A DNA stretch of 64,000 nucleotides from Elioraea thermophila (ex Habib et al. 2022) (GCF_003336755.1 NZ_QMDI01000002.1:1116001-1180000), one strand, 5' to 3'; positions 6,966 through 16,306 are shown, counted from the first letter of the stretch. Notes: a model not told the origin generated them from the sequence alone. Numbers and translations: made by a program.

Positions 6966-8239
6966 CGGCCCTTCTCTTTGGCACCTTCCTAGGTGGCCTG
7001 CTGATCGGGCTTCCCGTGGCGGTGGCGCTCGGCGGTGCGTCTCTCCTCTACGTCGCGCTGACCGGGGATCTGCCGCTGCTCGTCGTCGTGCATCGCATGG
7101 TGAACGGCATCGACAGTTTCCCTCTTCTTGCCGTGCCGTTTTTCATCATGGCCGGCAACCTGATGAACAGCGCCGGCATCACCGACCGCATCTTCAACTT
7201 CGCGCTCGCCGCGGTCGGCTGGGCGCGTGGGGGCCTCGGTCACGTCAACGTCTTCGCCTCGATCATCTTCGCCGGCATGTCCGGCACCGCAGTGGCCGAT
7301 GCCGGCGGCCTCGGCACGATCGAAATCAAGGCGATGCGCGACAACGGCTATCCCGACAAGTTCTCGATCGGCATCACCGCGGCCTCCACCGTCATCGGCC
7401 CGATCATTCCGCCCTCGTTGCCTCTGGTCATCTACGGCGTGATGGCAAACGCGTCCGTGGGCCAGCTCTTCGCCGCCGGTATCCTGCCCGGGCTCCTGAT
7501 TGCGCTCGTGCTGTTCGCTTGGGTTGCGGTGGTCGCACGGCTGAATCATTTCCCGCGCGACGCGGCCTTCCGCTTGGGCAGGCTCGCGCGCGCGGCCTGG
7601 CGCGGCACGCTCCCCCTGCTCACGCCGGTGATCCTGATCGGCGGCATGAAGTCCGGCCTGTTCACGCCGACCGAGGCCGCCATCGCCGCCACCGTCTACG
7701 CGTTGTTCCTTGGTCTCGTCGCCTATCGCACGCTCGGATGGAACCGCCTCGTGCGTGTCTCGATGGAGACGATCGAAACCACCGCGGTCGTGCTCCTGAT
7801 CGTTGCGGGTGCCTCCATCTTCGGCTGGCTGATCACCACCACGCGGGTGAGCGAGGAGATCGCCGAGGCGGTGCTTGCAGTCACCAGCGACCGCGTGCTC
7901 GTCCTCCTGGTCGTCAACGCGCTCCTGCTGGTCGTCGGCTGCTTCCTCGAGACCATCGCCGCCATCACCATCCTGGTGCCCGTGCTGCTGCCGCTGGTGA
8001 CGAAGGTCGGCGTCGATCCCGTCCATTTCGGTATCATCATGACGCTGAACCTGGTCATCGGGCTGCTGACCCCGCCGGTGGGCATGGTGATCTACATCCT
8101 GGCGCGCATTTCGGGGCGCAGCTTCGAGTTCGTCACGCGCGCGATCGCGCCGTTCCTGGTGCCGCTGTTCGCTGCGCTCCTGATCGTCACCTACTGGCCG
8201 GGGTTCGTGCTCTATCTGCCGACCGTGTTCTATCGGTGA
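6962..8239 (+). CDS. TRAP transporter large membrane subunit (DctM family)
   Basis: The 425-residue sodium-coupled transport subunit with about a dozen membrane helices. The ATG at 6962 overlaps the dctQ stop (ATGA). Family motifs include LLAVPFFIMAGNLMNSAGITDRIF, GMSGTAVADAGGLGTIEIKAM and IGPIIPPSLPLVIYGV. Frames starting further upstream run through dctQ and are not real. It ends convergent to the hybrid sensor kinase 150 bp away. Confidence 0.93.
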   Translation: MTALLFGTFLGGLLIGLPVAVALGGASLLYVALTGDLPLLVVVHRMVNGIDSFPLLAVPFFIMAGNLMNSAGITDRIFNFALAAVGWARGGLGHVNVFASIIFAGMSGTAVADAGGLGTIEIKAMRDNGYPDKFSIGITAASTVIGPIIPPSLPLVIYGVMANASVGQLFAAGILPGLLIALVLFAWVAVVARLNHFPRDAAFRLGRLARAAWRGTLPLLTPVILIGGMKSGLFTPTEAAIAATVYALFLGLVAYRTLGWNRLVRVSMETIETTAVVLLIVAGASIFGWLITTTRVSEEIAEAVLAVTSDRVLVLLVVNALLLVVGCFLETIAAITILVPVLLPLVTKVGVDPVHFGIIMTLNLVIGLLTPPVGMVIYILARISGRSFEFVTRAIAPFLVPLFAALLIVTYWPGFVLYLPTVFYR

Positions 8240-8388
8240 GCGGTCAAGGGCCCCGCGACACCCCCGAACGCCGCTGCGACGCCGCCGACCCGAAAGCGAC
8301 GATCCCGCGACGGCTGTGGGATACGATCCGCAAGGAGCGGAACGGTGCAGCCGAGCCGACCGCGACCTCGCGCATCGACGGTCCGGCG

Positions 8389-10989
8389 CTATCGTCGCGC
8401 CTCGCAGAGGGGTTCCGTCTCAACGTCGCGTGCCACGACCGTTCCCTGTCGCATCACCGCGGCCATCGCGGCAAGCAGCGTGTCGCGTCGGAACGGCTTC
8501 TGCACCACCGTCACCATGTCTAGGGCGGCGATCCTGGCCTCGAAATCGAGACCGGGGTCGCCGGTGACGAACACGATTGGAACCTTCGGCAGGGATCGCC
8601 GGATCCTGCGGGCAAGATCGAGGCCGTTCGCTCCGTGCCCCAACTTGATGTCGAGCACCAGGAGGTCCGGCGAGGAGACCGCCACCCGGGCCAAAGCCTG
8701 GTCCTCGTCCAGGGCGCCGAAGACCTGCGCCCCCTGAGCCTCGAGAAGTCGTTGCAGGCCGAGCAGGGCCTGAGGGTCGTCCTCCACCACCAGCACCGTG
8801 CGGTCGCGGAGCGACAGCGAAGCGTCCGTGCCGACCGCGGTGCCGTTCGGCGCGGCGGGCTCCGTGCCGTCGACCAGCGGAAGGTAGATCGTCACCCGTG
8901 TGCCCGCGCCCGGCGTGCTCTCGATCTCCAGCGTGCCGCCCGATTGGCGGGCAAAGCCATAAGCCGACGGCAGGCCGAGCCCGCTGCCGCGATCGCCCTT
9001 GGTGGTGAAGAACGGCTCAAGCACGTGCTCGAGCACTTCGGGCGGCATCCCGGGACCGTCGTCCTCCACCACCAGCGCCGCATAGGGCCCGGGGACGAGG
9101 CCCAGCCGCCGCGCCGCCGGCCCGTCGAGGGAGACGCGGCGGCAGGAGAGCACGATCCGGCCGTCCCTCTGGTCGCCGATCGCATCACGGGCATTGAGGA
9201 CGAGGTTGGTCACCGCACTCTCCAGCCCGCCCTCATCGGCACGGCCGCGGCCGAGACTGCCGAGTTCCGTCACCAGCGCGATCCGGTTCGGCATTGCTTT
9301 CACGAGCAGGGGCACGAGCTTCTCTAGCGTCGCCGTGAGGTCGATCGTGCGAGGCGCGTCGATGCTGCGCTGCGCGAAGGCGAGCAGTGGGCGGGTGAGG
9401 TCGGCCCCCCTCTGGGCGGCACCCAGGGCGGCATCGACGAGCTCCCGCTGCTCGCGCGACAGCGGCGTCTCGGCGAGCACCTCGAGGTGCAGTGCCACGA
9501 TCGCCAACAGGTTGTTGGTGTCGTGGGCGACCGACCCGGCGAGCCGGCCGAGGGCGGAGAGCCGCTCCGCCCGCACCGCCGCCTCGCGGGCGCGCATTTC
9601 CTCCGTCACATCGGCAAGCACGAGGACGTAGCGCTCGTGCGTCTCGAGGCGCGCCGACAAGGGCGCCCCAACACAGCGCGCCCAGAACGGAGCGCCGTCC
9701 ATCTTGCGCAACTGGAGCACCTCATCGCAGGGCTGGGCGTCCCGGATCGCAGCGCGGAGTCGGGTATGAGGCTGTGGCTCAGGCTGAGCCTCGTGATCGA
9801 CGAGCAGCGTGAAGATGGCCCGGCCCCCGAAGTCGTCGTCGCGCAGCCCAGTCAGGCCGAAGAAGGCCCGGTTGGCCCAAGATAGCCGGCCTTCGCCGTC
9901 GGTCACCGCGATCGCCGCCCCCATCTCGCGCAGCGTGGCGGCGACGCGTTCCGCCTCCTCCCGCGCGCGACGGATCTCGACGAGGCGCTGGGAGTCGCGC
10001 CGGAACTGCCGGGAGGTCGCCGCCGCGCCGAACAGGAGTCCGCCCGCAAGGACCCCGGCGAAGGCGAAGACGAGCAGCTCCCTGGTTCGGCCGAGACCCA
10101 ACAGCTCCTCGCGCCCGGTAGCGACCAGGGCGAAGACCGGGCGGCTGCCGACTCGATGGAAGGCGATAATCCGGTCGGCGCCGTCCGTCTGCACCGGGCC
10201 GGCGACCACACCGAGGTCGGCGCGCTGGAACCCTTGCACGGCAGGTCCGGAAAAGCGCCGGCCGAGGATGCGGGGGTCGAAGGGCAGGCGCGCGATGAAG
10301 CTGCCGTCCTCGTACATCAGCGCGACGGCACCGTTGAGCGGCAGCTGCGCGGAGGCGAGAACGCCGAGCAGCAGGGGCAGCGGCACGGCGGAGACAGCGA
10401 CTGCGGCGTCGTGCGGGTTGGGGGCAAGTCGCTGGCTCAGCGGCAGCATGTAGGTGCCCAGTCGTTCGCTGTAACGAACCGGCCCCCACGTGACCTCGCC
10501 AGGCTCCGCCTTCAGCGCCATGGCGACTTCGCTACGATCGGAGAACGACTGGCCGAGGACAGGGATCGGCGCCATGCCCTGGCCATCGCTGGCGACGAAC
10601 ACCACGACGGCCGGTTCTTCGCTCTCCGCCACACCCTCGCCCGGGGCACGGCGCACGCCGACGATCGCCGCGTGCTCCGGCACCATCCAGGCGAGGGCGG
10701 CTGAGGCCTGGACCAGCCGGCGCTCCGCCTCGGCGAGCACGCTTTCCGCATTGGCGGCGAGGGTGGCGGTGAGGCGGAGCAGGGTTTCGCCCACCGCGGC
10801 TTCGGTCCGGGCGCGCTCGAGCGAGACGAAGTACCAGGCGCTGAGGAGGATGCTCGTCGCGACCGTGACGGCCCCCGCCCAGAGGAGAGCGATCAGACGA
10901 CGAGGCCTGGTCTCCAAACTCCGTGCGGTCGCGCCTTCGGTCGACGGCGGGTCAAAGGTCGGCTTGGAAGCTATGCGTCCGACATCCAA
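8389..10989 (-). CDS. Hybrid sensor histidine kinase (periplasmic sensor, PAS, kinase, receiver)
   Basis: An 866-residue membrane sensor kinase. Order: short cytoplasmic tail; membrane segment about 32-56; a large periplasmic sensor to about 300 (double-Cache-like in layout); second membrane segment about 305-326; PAS about 350-470; phospho-acceptor domain with His489 in GSVAHDTNNLLAI; ATPase domain with the N box NLVLNARDAIG, DDGPGMP and GSGLGLPSA; receiver about 731-850 with phospho-Asp781 (LLVLDIKLG) and Lys832. The histidine motif (SVAHDxNNLL) is of the HWE/NtrB-like type seen in hybrid kinases. No response regulator or output gene is adjacent, so partner and stimulus are unknown. It converges with the TRAP operon. 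Confidence 0.9.
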   Translation of the reverse strand: MDVGRIASKPTFDPPSTEGATARSLETRPRRLIALLWAGAVTVATSILLSAWYFVSLERARTEAAVGETLLRLTATLAANAESVLAEAERRLVQASAALAWMVPEHAAIVGVRRAPGEGVAESEEPAVVVFVASDGQGMAPIPVLGQSFSDRSEVAMALKAEPGEVTWGPVRYSERLGTYMLPLSQRLAPNPHDAAVAVSAVPLPLLLGVLASAQLPLNGAVALMYEDGSFIARLPFDPRILGRRFSGPAVQGFQRADLGVVAGPVQTDGADRIIAFHRVGSRPVFALVATGREELLGLGRTRELLVFAFAGVLAGGLLFGAAATSRQFRRDSQRLVEIRRAREEAERVAATLREMGAAIAVTDGEGRLSWANRAFFGLTGLRDDDFGGRAIFTLLVDHEAQPEPQPHTRLRAAIRDAQPCDEVLQLRKMDGAPFWARCVGAPLSARLETHERYVLVLADVTEEMRAREAAVRAERLSALGRLAGSVAHDTNNLLAIVALHLEVLAETPLSREQRELVDAALGAAQRGADLTRPLLAFAQRSIDAPRTIDLTATLEKLVPLLVKAMPNRIALVTELGSLGRGRADEGGLESAVTNLVLNARDAIGDQRDGRIVLSCRRVSLDGPAARRLGLVPGPYAALVVEDDGPGMPPEVLEHVLEPFFTTKGDRGSGLGLPSAYGFARQSGGTLEIESTPGAGTRVTIYLPLVDGTEPAAPNGTAVGTDASLSLRDRTVLVVEDDPQALLGLQRLLEAQGAQVFGALDEDQALARVAVSSPDLLVLDIKLGHGANGLDLARRIRRSLPKVPIVFVTGDPGLDFEARIAALDMVTVVQKPFRRDTLLAAMAAVMRQGTVVARDVETEPLCEARR

Positions 10990-11232
10990 GGAGGTGGGGC
11001 TCCAACACGCGGAGCGCGAACCGCACCCGCGTTGTACACGCGTCGGCTGCCGGCTGTCGAGGTCGTCCTCACCGCGTGTGGCGCAGGGGAAGAAGGGGTG
11101 CGCAAGCGGTTGGATCGCCCGTCGCGGTCGCCGGGTAAGCGACGGCTACCGTCATCCGTTCCCTGCCGTCGCGAACCGCGGTGGCTGACGTCGCGGTCCT
11201 ACATGGAAGACCTGTGAGCAAGGTCCTGCAAC

Positions 11233-11307
11233 TGGAGCGGGCGAAGGGATTCGAACCCTCGACCCCAACCTTGGCAAGGTTGTGCTCTACCCCTGAGCTA
11301 CGCCCGC
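11233..11307 (-). tRNA. tRNA-Gly (anticodon GCC)
   Basis: A complete cloverleaf on the minus strand. The acceptor arms GCGGGCG / CGCCCGC pair perfectly, the D arm holds TAGCTCAGGGGTAGAGC, the anticodon loop is TTGCCAA and the T arm contains GGTTCGAATCC. The 3' CCA is encoded (11233-11235). Confidence 0.97.
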
Positions 11308-11346
11308 TTCAGGTCGCTGCGGCGACACAATGCGCGTCTATACCGA

Positions 11347-11727
11347 TCAGCGCGTGCCGCGCAAGCCGCCTTCCGCAGGGGCCTGCCCGTCGTCGGGGCG
11401 CGGCGAATCCAGGCTGAAGCGAGCGGCGACCAGCGGGTCGTCAAACGCCGCCAGCGTCTCCGTATCCGGCGCGAGCCGGAGTTCGACGCGGTCGAACCAG
11501 GGCACCGCGCCGCGCGCCCGATCGAGAAAAAGCCGGTGCAGCGCCTCGGCGAGGGCTGCGCGCGGGCGGCAGCAGGCGCACGCCGCACCGTGCCGCGAGG
11601 ACGCGAGCCGGCGCACCAGCGGGTTGCCGCGAGGCGCGATCGCGTCCGCCGCGACGACGACCGCCGTTCCGGCGCTCACCGGCCGGGGCGCGGAGGCGGC
11701 AAAGGTCACCGGGATTTTTCCCACCAT
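11347..11727 (-). CDS. Small protein resembling the CxCC segment of COG0523 GTPases
   Basis: About 126 residues from ATG 11727 (or 132 from 11745, inside the SahR operator). Not firmly recognised. The middle, HGAACACC followed by ALAEALHRLFLDRARG and FDRVEL, resembles the stretch after the metal-binding CxCC motif of CobW/COG0523 metallochaperone GTPases (typically CxCC...dLv.aL..L....fDrvvIE). The P-loop, the NKxD motif and the C-terminal domain are all absent. It fills a region that would otherwise be empty between tRNA-Gly and the sahR operator and is divergent from sahR, so it may share that operator. It could be a small metal-binding protein or a degraded GTPase. Confidence 0.5.
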   Translation of the reverse strand: MVGKIPVTFAASAPRPVSAGTAVVVAADAIAPRGNPLVRRLASSRHGAACACCRPRAALAEALHRLFLDRARGAVPWFDRVELRLAPDTETLAAFDDPLVAARFSLDSPRPDDGQAPAEGGLRGTR

Positions 11728-11734
11728 GGCGCTC

Positions 11735-11756
11735 GACATAAACATATGTTTATGTC
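11735..11756. promoter_or_regulatory. SahR-type operator, perfect 22-bp palindrome
   Basis: The half-site GACATAAACAT is followed immediately by its exact reverse complement. The AT-rich ATAAA..TTTAT core stands out sharply in GC-rich DNA and has the form of ArsR-family operators, including those described for SahR. It lies 11 bp before the sahR start and overlaps the 5' end of the divergent small gene. Confidence 0.8.
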
Positions 11757-11767
11757 ATCAACAACCC

Positions 11768-12733
11768 ATGGACGACGTTCTCGCCGCCCTGCGCGCCCTC
11801 GCCGAGCCCACGCGGCTCCGCCTCGCCGCCCTCGCCGCCGACGGCGAATGGACCTTGTCCGACCTTGTCGACATCCTCGGCACCTCCCAGCCGGGCCTCT
11901 CCCGTCACCTCAAGCTCCTCGGCGAAGCGGGCGTGGTCGAGCGCAGCCGCGAAGGTCCGCACCTCATCGTCCGCCTCGCGACCGCGGGCCCCGCCGCCGC
12001 CCTCGCCCGCACCGCGCTCGCCCACCTGCCGCAGGACGCCCCCCTGCTGAGTGCCGACCGTCGCCGCGCCGCCAGCCTGCGCGCGGCCCGCGCGCGCGCC
12101 GCCTCGGAAACCTTTCGCGCCAACCCCGCCGCCTGGGACGAACTCCGCGCGCTCGGCCTGCCGGCCGACGTCATCGAGGCCAAACTGGTCGCCGCCCTGC
12201 CCGCCCGCGGGCTCGGCCGCCTGCTCGATCTCGGCACCGGCTCGGGCCGCCTCCTCGAACTGCTGGCGCCGCGTGCCGAAGCTGCCACCGGCATCGATCT
12301 CTCCCGTGACATGCTGGCCGCCGCCCGGGCGAGGCTCGGCGCGGCTGGCCTTGGCCGCGTCGCGCTGCGCCAGGCCGACGCCACCCGCCTGCCCTTCGCG
12401 GATGGCAGTTTCGACACCGTCACGCTCTCCATGCTGCTGCACCACGTCGACGATCCGGCGGCGGTGATCGCCGAAGCGGGTCGCGTGCTGGCTCCCGGCG
12501 GCACCCTTGCGCTGATCGACCTCGCCCCGCACGGCGACGACGCGCTGTTGCGTCGCCTCGCCCATCGCTGGCCGGGCTTCGCGCCCGCCCGCCTCGACGC
12601 CTGGCTGCGCGAAGCTGGTCTTGACCCGGAGCCGGCCATCACCGTGCCGAGCGCACTGCCCGCCCTGATCGTGGTCGCGCGCAAGCCCACCCTCGCCGCC
12701 CAACACGTGCAGCACGCCGACGCACACGCCTGA
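11768..12733 (+). CDS. sahR: SahR-like regulator: ArsR winged helix fused to SAM methyltransferase fold
   Basis: A 321-residue repressor. Residues 1-95 are an ArsR-type winged helix (ALAEPTRLRLAALAADGEWTLSDLV; recognition helix near QPGLSRHLKLL). Residues about 120-320 form a class I methyltransferase fold with motif I LLDLGTGSG at 152-160 and SMLLHHVDDP. This architecture next to metH defines SahR of Proteobacteria, which binds S-adenosylhomocysteine and derepresses methyl-cycle genes. ATG 11768 is chosen because upstream in-frame codons run through the operator. It sits 10 nt before metH, so the two are almost certainly co-transcribed and autoregulated through the palindrome upstream. Confidence 0.9.
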   Translation: MDDVLAALRALAEPTRLRLAALAADGEWTLSDLVDILGTSQPGLSRHLKLLGEAGVVERSREGPHLIVRLATAGPAAALARTALAHLPQDAPLLSADRRRAASLRAARARAASETFRANPAAWDELRALGLPADVIEAKLVAALPARGLGRLLDLGTGSGRLLELLAPRAEAATGIDLSRDMLAAARARLGAAGLGRVALRQADATRLPFADGSFDTVTLSMLLHHVDDPAAVIAEAGRVLAPGGTLALIDLAPHGDDALLRRLAHRWPGFAPARLDAWLREAGLDPEPAITVPSALPALIVVARKPTLAAQHVQHADAHA

Positions 12734-12743
12734 GGCCCACGCC

Positions 12744-15700
12744 ATGTCCCGCCCTCACCTTCTCGATGTGCTGAAGGACCGCGTCCTGCTGTGCGACGGC
12801 GGCTTCGGTGCCCGCGTGCAGGCCATGAACCTCGACGTCGAGCGTGACTTCCTCGGCAAGGAAAACTGCACCGAGGTGCTGCTCCTCTCGCGCCCCGACA
12901 TCGTGCGCGACATCCACCGTTCCTACTTCGCCGCCGGTGCCGACATGGTGGAAACGAACACCTTCGGCGCCTCGCCGATCACGCTCGCCGAGTTCGGGCT
13001 CGAGGCGGAAGCCTTTGCGCTCAACAAGCGGGCGGGCGAGATCGCGCGCGAAGCGGCCGAGGAGTTCACCGATGGGCGCGACCGCTGGGTGCTCGGCTCG
13101 ATCGGTCCCGGAACGAAACTGCCCACCTTGGGCAATGTCGACTACGACACGCTGGAGGCGGCGCTCACCGTGCAGGCGGAAGGGCTGATCGCCGGCGGTG
13201 TGGATGGCATCCTGATCGAGACCTGCCAGGACACGCTGCAGATCAAGGCTGCGGTGAATGGGGCGAAGATCGCGCGCAGCCGCGCGAGCCGGCCCGACCT
13301 GCCCATCCTCGTCCAGGTCACGGTCGAAACGACAGGTACCCTGCTCGTCGGCCCCGACATCGCCGCCGCCGCCACGGTCGTGCACGCGCTGGATGTGCCG
13401 CTGATCGGCCTCAACTGCGCGACGGGCCCGCAGGAGATGGCCGAGCACATCCGCTGGCTCTCCCGCCACTGGCCGGGCCTTCTTTCCGTCCAGCCGAACG
13501 CCGGCCTGCCCGAACTGGTCGATGGCAAGACCCACTATCCGCTGACCCCGGAGGAGCTCACCGTCTGGCTCGAACGCTTCATCGAGGAGGACGGGGTCAA
13601 CCTGATCGGCGGCTGCTGCGGCACCAACGATCGCCATATCGCCGCCCTCGACGCCATGCTGCGCCGCCGCGCCGGGGCCGCCCGCCGCCCCGCTCCCGTG
13701 CCCCGCCAGGCGGTGTGGATCCCTTCCGTCGCCTCGCTCTACACGGCGGTGCCGTTGCGGCAGGAGAACGCCATCTTCGCCATCGGCGAACGCTGCAACG
13801 CCAACGGGTCGAAGAAGTGGCGCGAACTGCAGGCGGCGAACGACTGGGACGGCTGTGTGGCCATGGGGCGCGAGCAGGTGGCGGAAGGCTCGCACGCGCT
13901 CGACGTCTGCACCGCCTTCGTCGGCCGCGACGAACTCGCCGAGATGTGCGAGGTGGTGCGCCGCTTCACCTCCTCGGTCAACGCCCCGCTCGTCATCGAC
14001 TCCACCGAGACGAACGTGATCGAGGCCGCTCTCAAGCTGCACGGCGGCAAGCCGATCATCAACTCGATCAACTTCGAGGAGGGCGAGCGCGCGGCGAACG
14101 ACCGCATGATCCTCGCCCGACGCTTCGGGGCGGCGGTGATCGCGCTCACCATCGACGAGGGCGGGATGGCGAAGACCGCGGCAGACAAGCTGCGCATCGC
14201 ACGCCGCCTGGTCGATTTCGCCTGCGGCAGGCACGGCCTTCCGCCCTCCGACCTCATGATCGACCCGCTCACCTTCACCATCGCCACCGGCAACGAGGAC
14301 GACCGCAAGTTGGGGCTGGAGACGCTGGAGGGCATTCGCCTGATCCGCGAGGAGTTCCCCGATATCCAGATCATCCTCGGCCTCTCCAACATCTCCTTCG
14401 GCCTCAACCCGGCCGCCCGCCACGTGCTCAATTCCGTGTTCCTCGATCACGCCGTGCGTGCCGGCATGACGGGGGCGATCGTCCACGTCTCCAAGATCAA
14501 GCCGCTGCACCAGATCCCCGAGGAGGAGGTGAGGGTCGCCGAGGACCTGATCTACGACCGTCGTCGCGAGGGCTACGACCCGCTCGCGCGCATGCTCGAA
14601 CTGTTCGCCGACCGCAAGGCCGCCGACGCTGGCGGGCGCAAGCGCGCCGAGACGGTGGAGGAACGGCTGAAGGAGCGCATCGTCGACGGCGACCGCAAGG
14701 GGCTGGAGGCCGATCTCGCGGAGGCGATGGCGAAGGGCCACGCGCCCCTCGCCATCATCAACGACATTCTGCTCGACGGGATGAAGACGGTGGGCGAGCT
14801 GTTCGGCGCAGGCAAGATGCAGCTCCCCTTCGTGCTGCAATCGGCCGAGACGATGAAGGCCGCCGTCGCCTACCTCGAACCTTTCATGGAACGCGTCGAA
14901 GGCCAGGCCAAGGGCACGGTGGTGCTCGCCACCGTCAAGGGCGACGTGCACGACATCGGCAAGAACCTGGTCGACATCATCCTCACCAACAACGGCTATC
15001 GGGTGATCAATCTCGGCATCAAGGTGCCGCTCTCCGACATGCTGAAGGCGGCGAACGAGAACAACGCCCACGCCATCGGCATGAGCGGGCTGCTCGTCAA
15101 ATCCACCGTGGTGATGCGCGAGAACCTCGAGGAGATGTCGCGGCTTGGCGTCGACATCCCGGTCCTGCTCGGCGGGGCGGCGTTGACGCGGAACTTCGTC
15201 GAGCAGGACTGTGTTGCGGCCTATGCCTGCGGACGCGTGGCCTATGCGCGGGATGCCTTCGACGGCCTGCATCTGATGGACAAGGTGGTGGGCGGCACCT
15301 TCGACGACTATCTCGCCGCCGTGCAAGCGAAGCGCCGCGGCAAGCCGACCAACCGGCGCCGCAAGCTCGGCGAGGCGGTGGAGGCGGCCTGGGCCCCGCC
15401 CGACCGCGCCACGGTGCGGGCGCGGCGGCGTCGTCTCGCCCGCGAGCACACCCCGCCCACGCCACCCTTCTGGGGCCCGCGCCTCGTCGAGGCGCCGACC
15501 AAGGCGATCGTTCCGTTCCTGAACGAACGCTCCCTCTACCAGTTCCAGTGGGGGTTCCGCAAACAGGGCCGCCGGCTCGAGGACTTCCTCGGCTGGGCGA
15601 AACAGGAACTGCGCCCCGTGCTCAAGCGGATGCTGAAACTCTGCGAGGATGAGGCGATCCTCAAGCCGCAGGCGATCTACGGCTACTGGAAGGCGGCCGG

Positions 15701-16247
15701 CGAAGGCAACGACCTCGTCCTGTTCGACGAGGACGGCATCACCGAACTCGTCCGCTTCACCCTGCCGCGGCAGGCGAAGGAGGACGGCGAGTGCATCGCC
15801 GATTTCGTGCGCGACATCGAGGACGGGCCCGAGGCGCGCGACGTCATTGCCCTGCAGGTGGTCACCGTCGGCCAGAAGGCCTCCGATGTCGCTCGCGCCT
15901 GGTTCGAGGCCAACCGCTACCAGGACTACCTCTACCTGCACGGGCTCTCGGTCGAACTCGCCGAAGCGATGGCCGAGTACGTGCACAAGCGGATCCGCGC
16001 CGAATGCGGCTACGCCGCCGAGGACGACCGCGACATCGAGAGGATGCTGCAGCAGGGCTATCGCGGCAGCCGCTACTCCTTCGGCTACCCGGCCTGCCCG
16101 CGGCTCGAGGACCAGGAGCCGCTGCTTCGTCTGTTGGGCGCGGAACGGATCGGGGTCAGCCTCTCCGACGAGTGGCAGCTCCATCCGGAGCAGAGCACCT
16201 CGGCCCTCGTCATCCTGCACCCGCGCGCGAAGTACTTCTCGGTCTGA
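12744..16247 (+). CDS. metH: Cobalamin-dependent methionine synthase
   Basis: A 1167-residue full-length MetH that transfers methyl from methyl-tetrahydrofolate to homocysteine through B12. The homocysteine domain has LNCATGP (about residue 225) and GGCCGTND (about 290) giving the three zinc cysteines. The pterin-binding domain starts near FAIGERCNANGSKKW. The B12 domain holds DVHDIGKNLVDIIL with the cobalt-ligand His near residue 736. The C-terminal reactivation domain, with QQGYRGSRYSFGYPACP, binds SAM. All four modules are uninterrupted. It is the target of the upstream SahR and creates the B12 demand served by the transporter genes that follow. Confidence 0.97.
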   Translation: MSRPHLLDVLKDRVLLCDGGFGARVQAMNLDVERDFLGKENCTEVLLLSRPDIVRDIHRSYFAAGADMVETNTFGASPITLAEFGLEAEAFALNKRAGEIAREAAEEFTDGRDRWVLGSIGPGTKLPTLGNVDYDTLEAALTVQAEGLIAGGVDGILIETCQDTLQIKAAVNGAKIARSRASRPDLPILVQVTVETTGTLLVGPDIAAAATVVHALDVPLIGLNCATGPQEMAEHIRWLSRHWPGLLSVQPNAGLPELVDGKTHYPLTPEELTVWLERFIEEDGVNLIGGCCGTNDRHIAALDAMLRRRAGAARRPAPVPRQAVWIPSVASLYTAVPLRQENAIFAIGERCNANGSKKWRELQAANDWDGCVAMGREQVAEGSHALDVCTAFVGRDELAEMCEVVRRFTSSVNAPLVIDSTETNVIEAALKLHGGKPIINSINFEEGERAANDRMILARRFGAAVIALTIDEGGMAKTAADKLRIARRLVDFACGRHGLPPSDLMIDPLTFTIATGNEDDRKLGLETLEGIRLIREEFPDIQIILGLSNISFGLNPAARHVLNSVFLDHAVRAGMTGAIVHVSKIKPLHQIPEEEVRVAEDLIYDRRREGYDPLARMLELFADRKAADAGGRKRAETVEERLKERIVDGDRKGLEADLAEAMAKGHAPLAIINDILLDGMKTVGELFGAGKMQLPFVLQSAETMKAAVAYLEPFMERVEGQAKGTVVLATVKGDVHDIGKNLVDIILTNNGYRVINLGIKVPLSDMLKAANENNAHAIGMSGLLVKSTVVMRENLEEMSRLGVDIPVLLGGAALTRNFVEQDCVAAYACGRVAYARDAFDGLHLMDKVVGGTFDDYLAAVQAKRRGKPTNRRRKLGEAVEAAWAPPDRATVRARRRRLAREHTPPTPPFWGPRLVEAPTKAIVPFLNERSLYQFQWGFRKQGRRLEDFLGWAKQELRPVLKRMLKLCEDEAILKPQAIYGYWKAAGEGNDLVLFDEDGITELVRFTLPRQAKEDGECIADFVRDIEDGPEARDVIALQVVTVGQKASDVARAWFEANRYQDYLYLHGLSVELAEAMAEYVHKRIRAECGYAAEDDRDIERMLQQGYRGSRYSFGYPACPRLEDQEPLLRLLGAERIGVSLSDEWQLHPEQSTSALVILHPRAKYFSV

Positions 16248-16276
16248 CCGGAGGCGAGCCGCAGCGGCCGGCGGCA

Positions 16277-16306
16277 CGGTCGGTGGTGGCATGGTTCCGC
16301 CGACCG
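16277..16306 (+). terminator. Hairpin downstream of metH
   Basis: Ten-base-pair arms (16277-16286 with 16297-16306; one G-T pair) with a 10-nt loop start about 30 bp after the metH stop. There is no T-run. A terminator is inferred from stem strength and position. Confidence 0.4.

Noticed and set aside
11233-11307. tRNA genes as prophage or island attachment sites
   Set aside because: No integrase of phage type, no direct repeat of the tRNA ends and no change in gene style near either tRNA; the only tyrosine recombinase is housekeeping XerC.
12639-16292. 1217-codon open frame antisense to metH
   Set aside because: It is a shadow of metH produced by high GC; its translation is low-complexity Arg/His/Gly-rich and matches no family, whereas the plus frame is an unbroken MetH.
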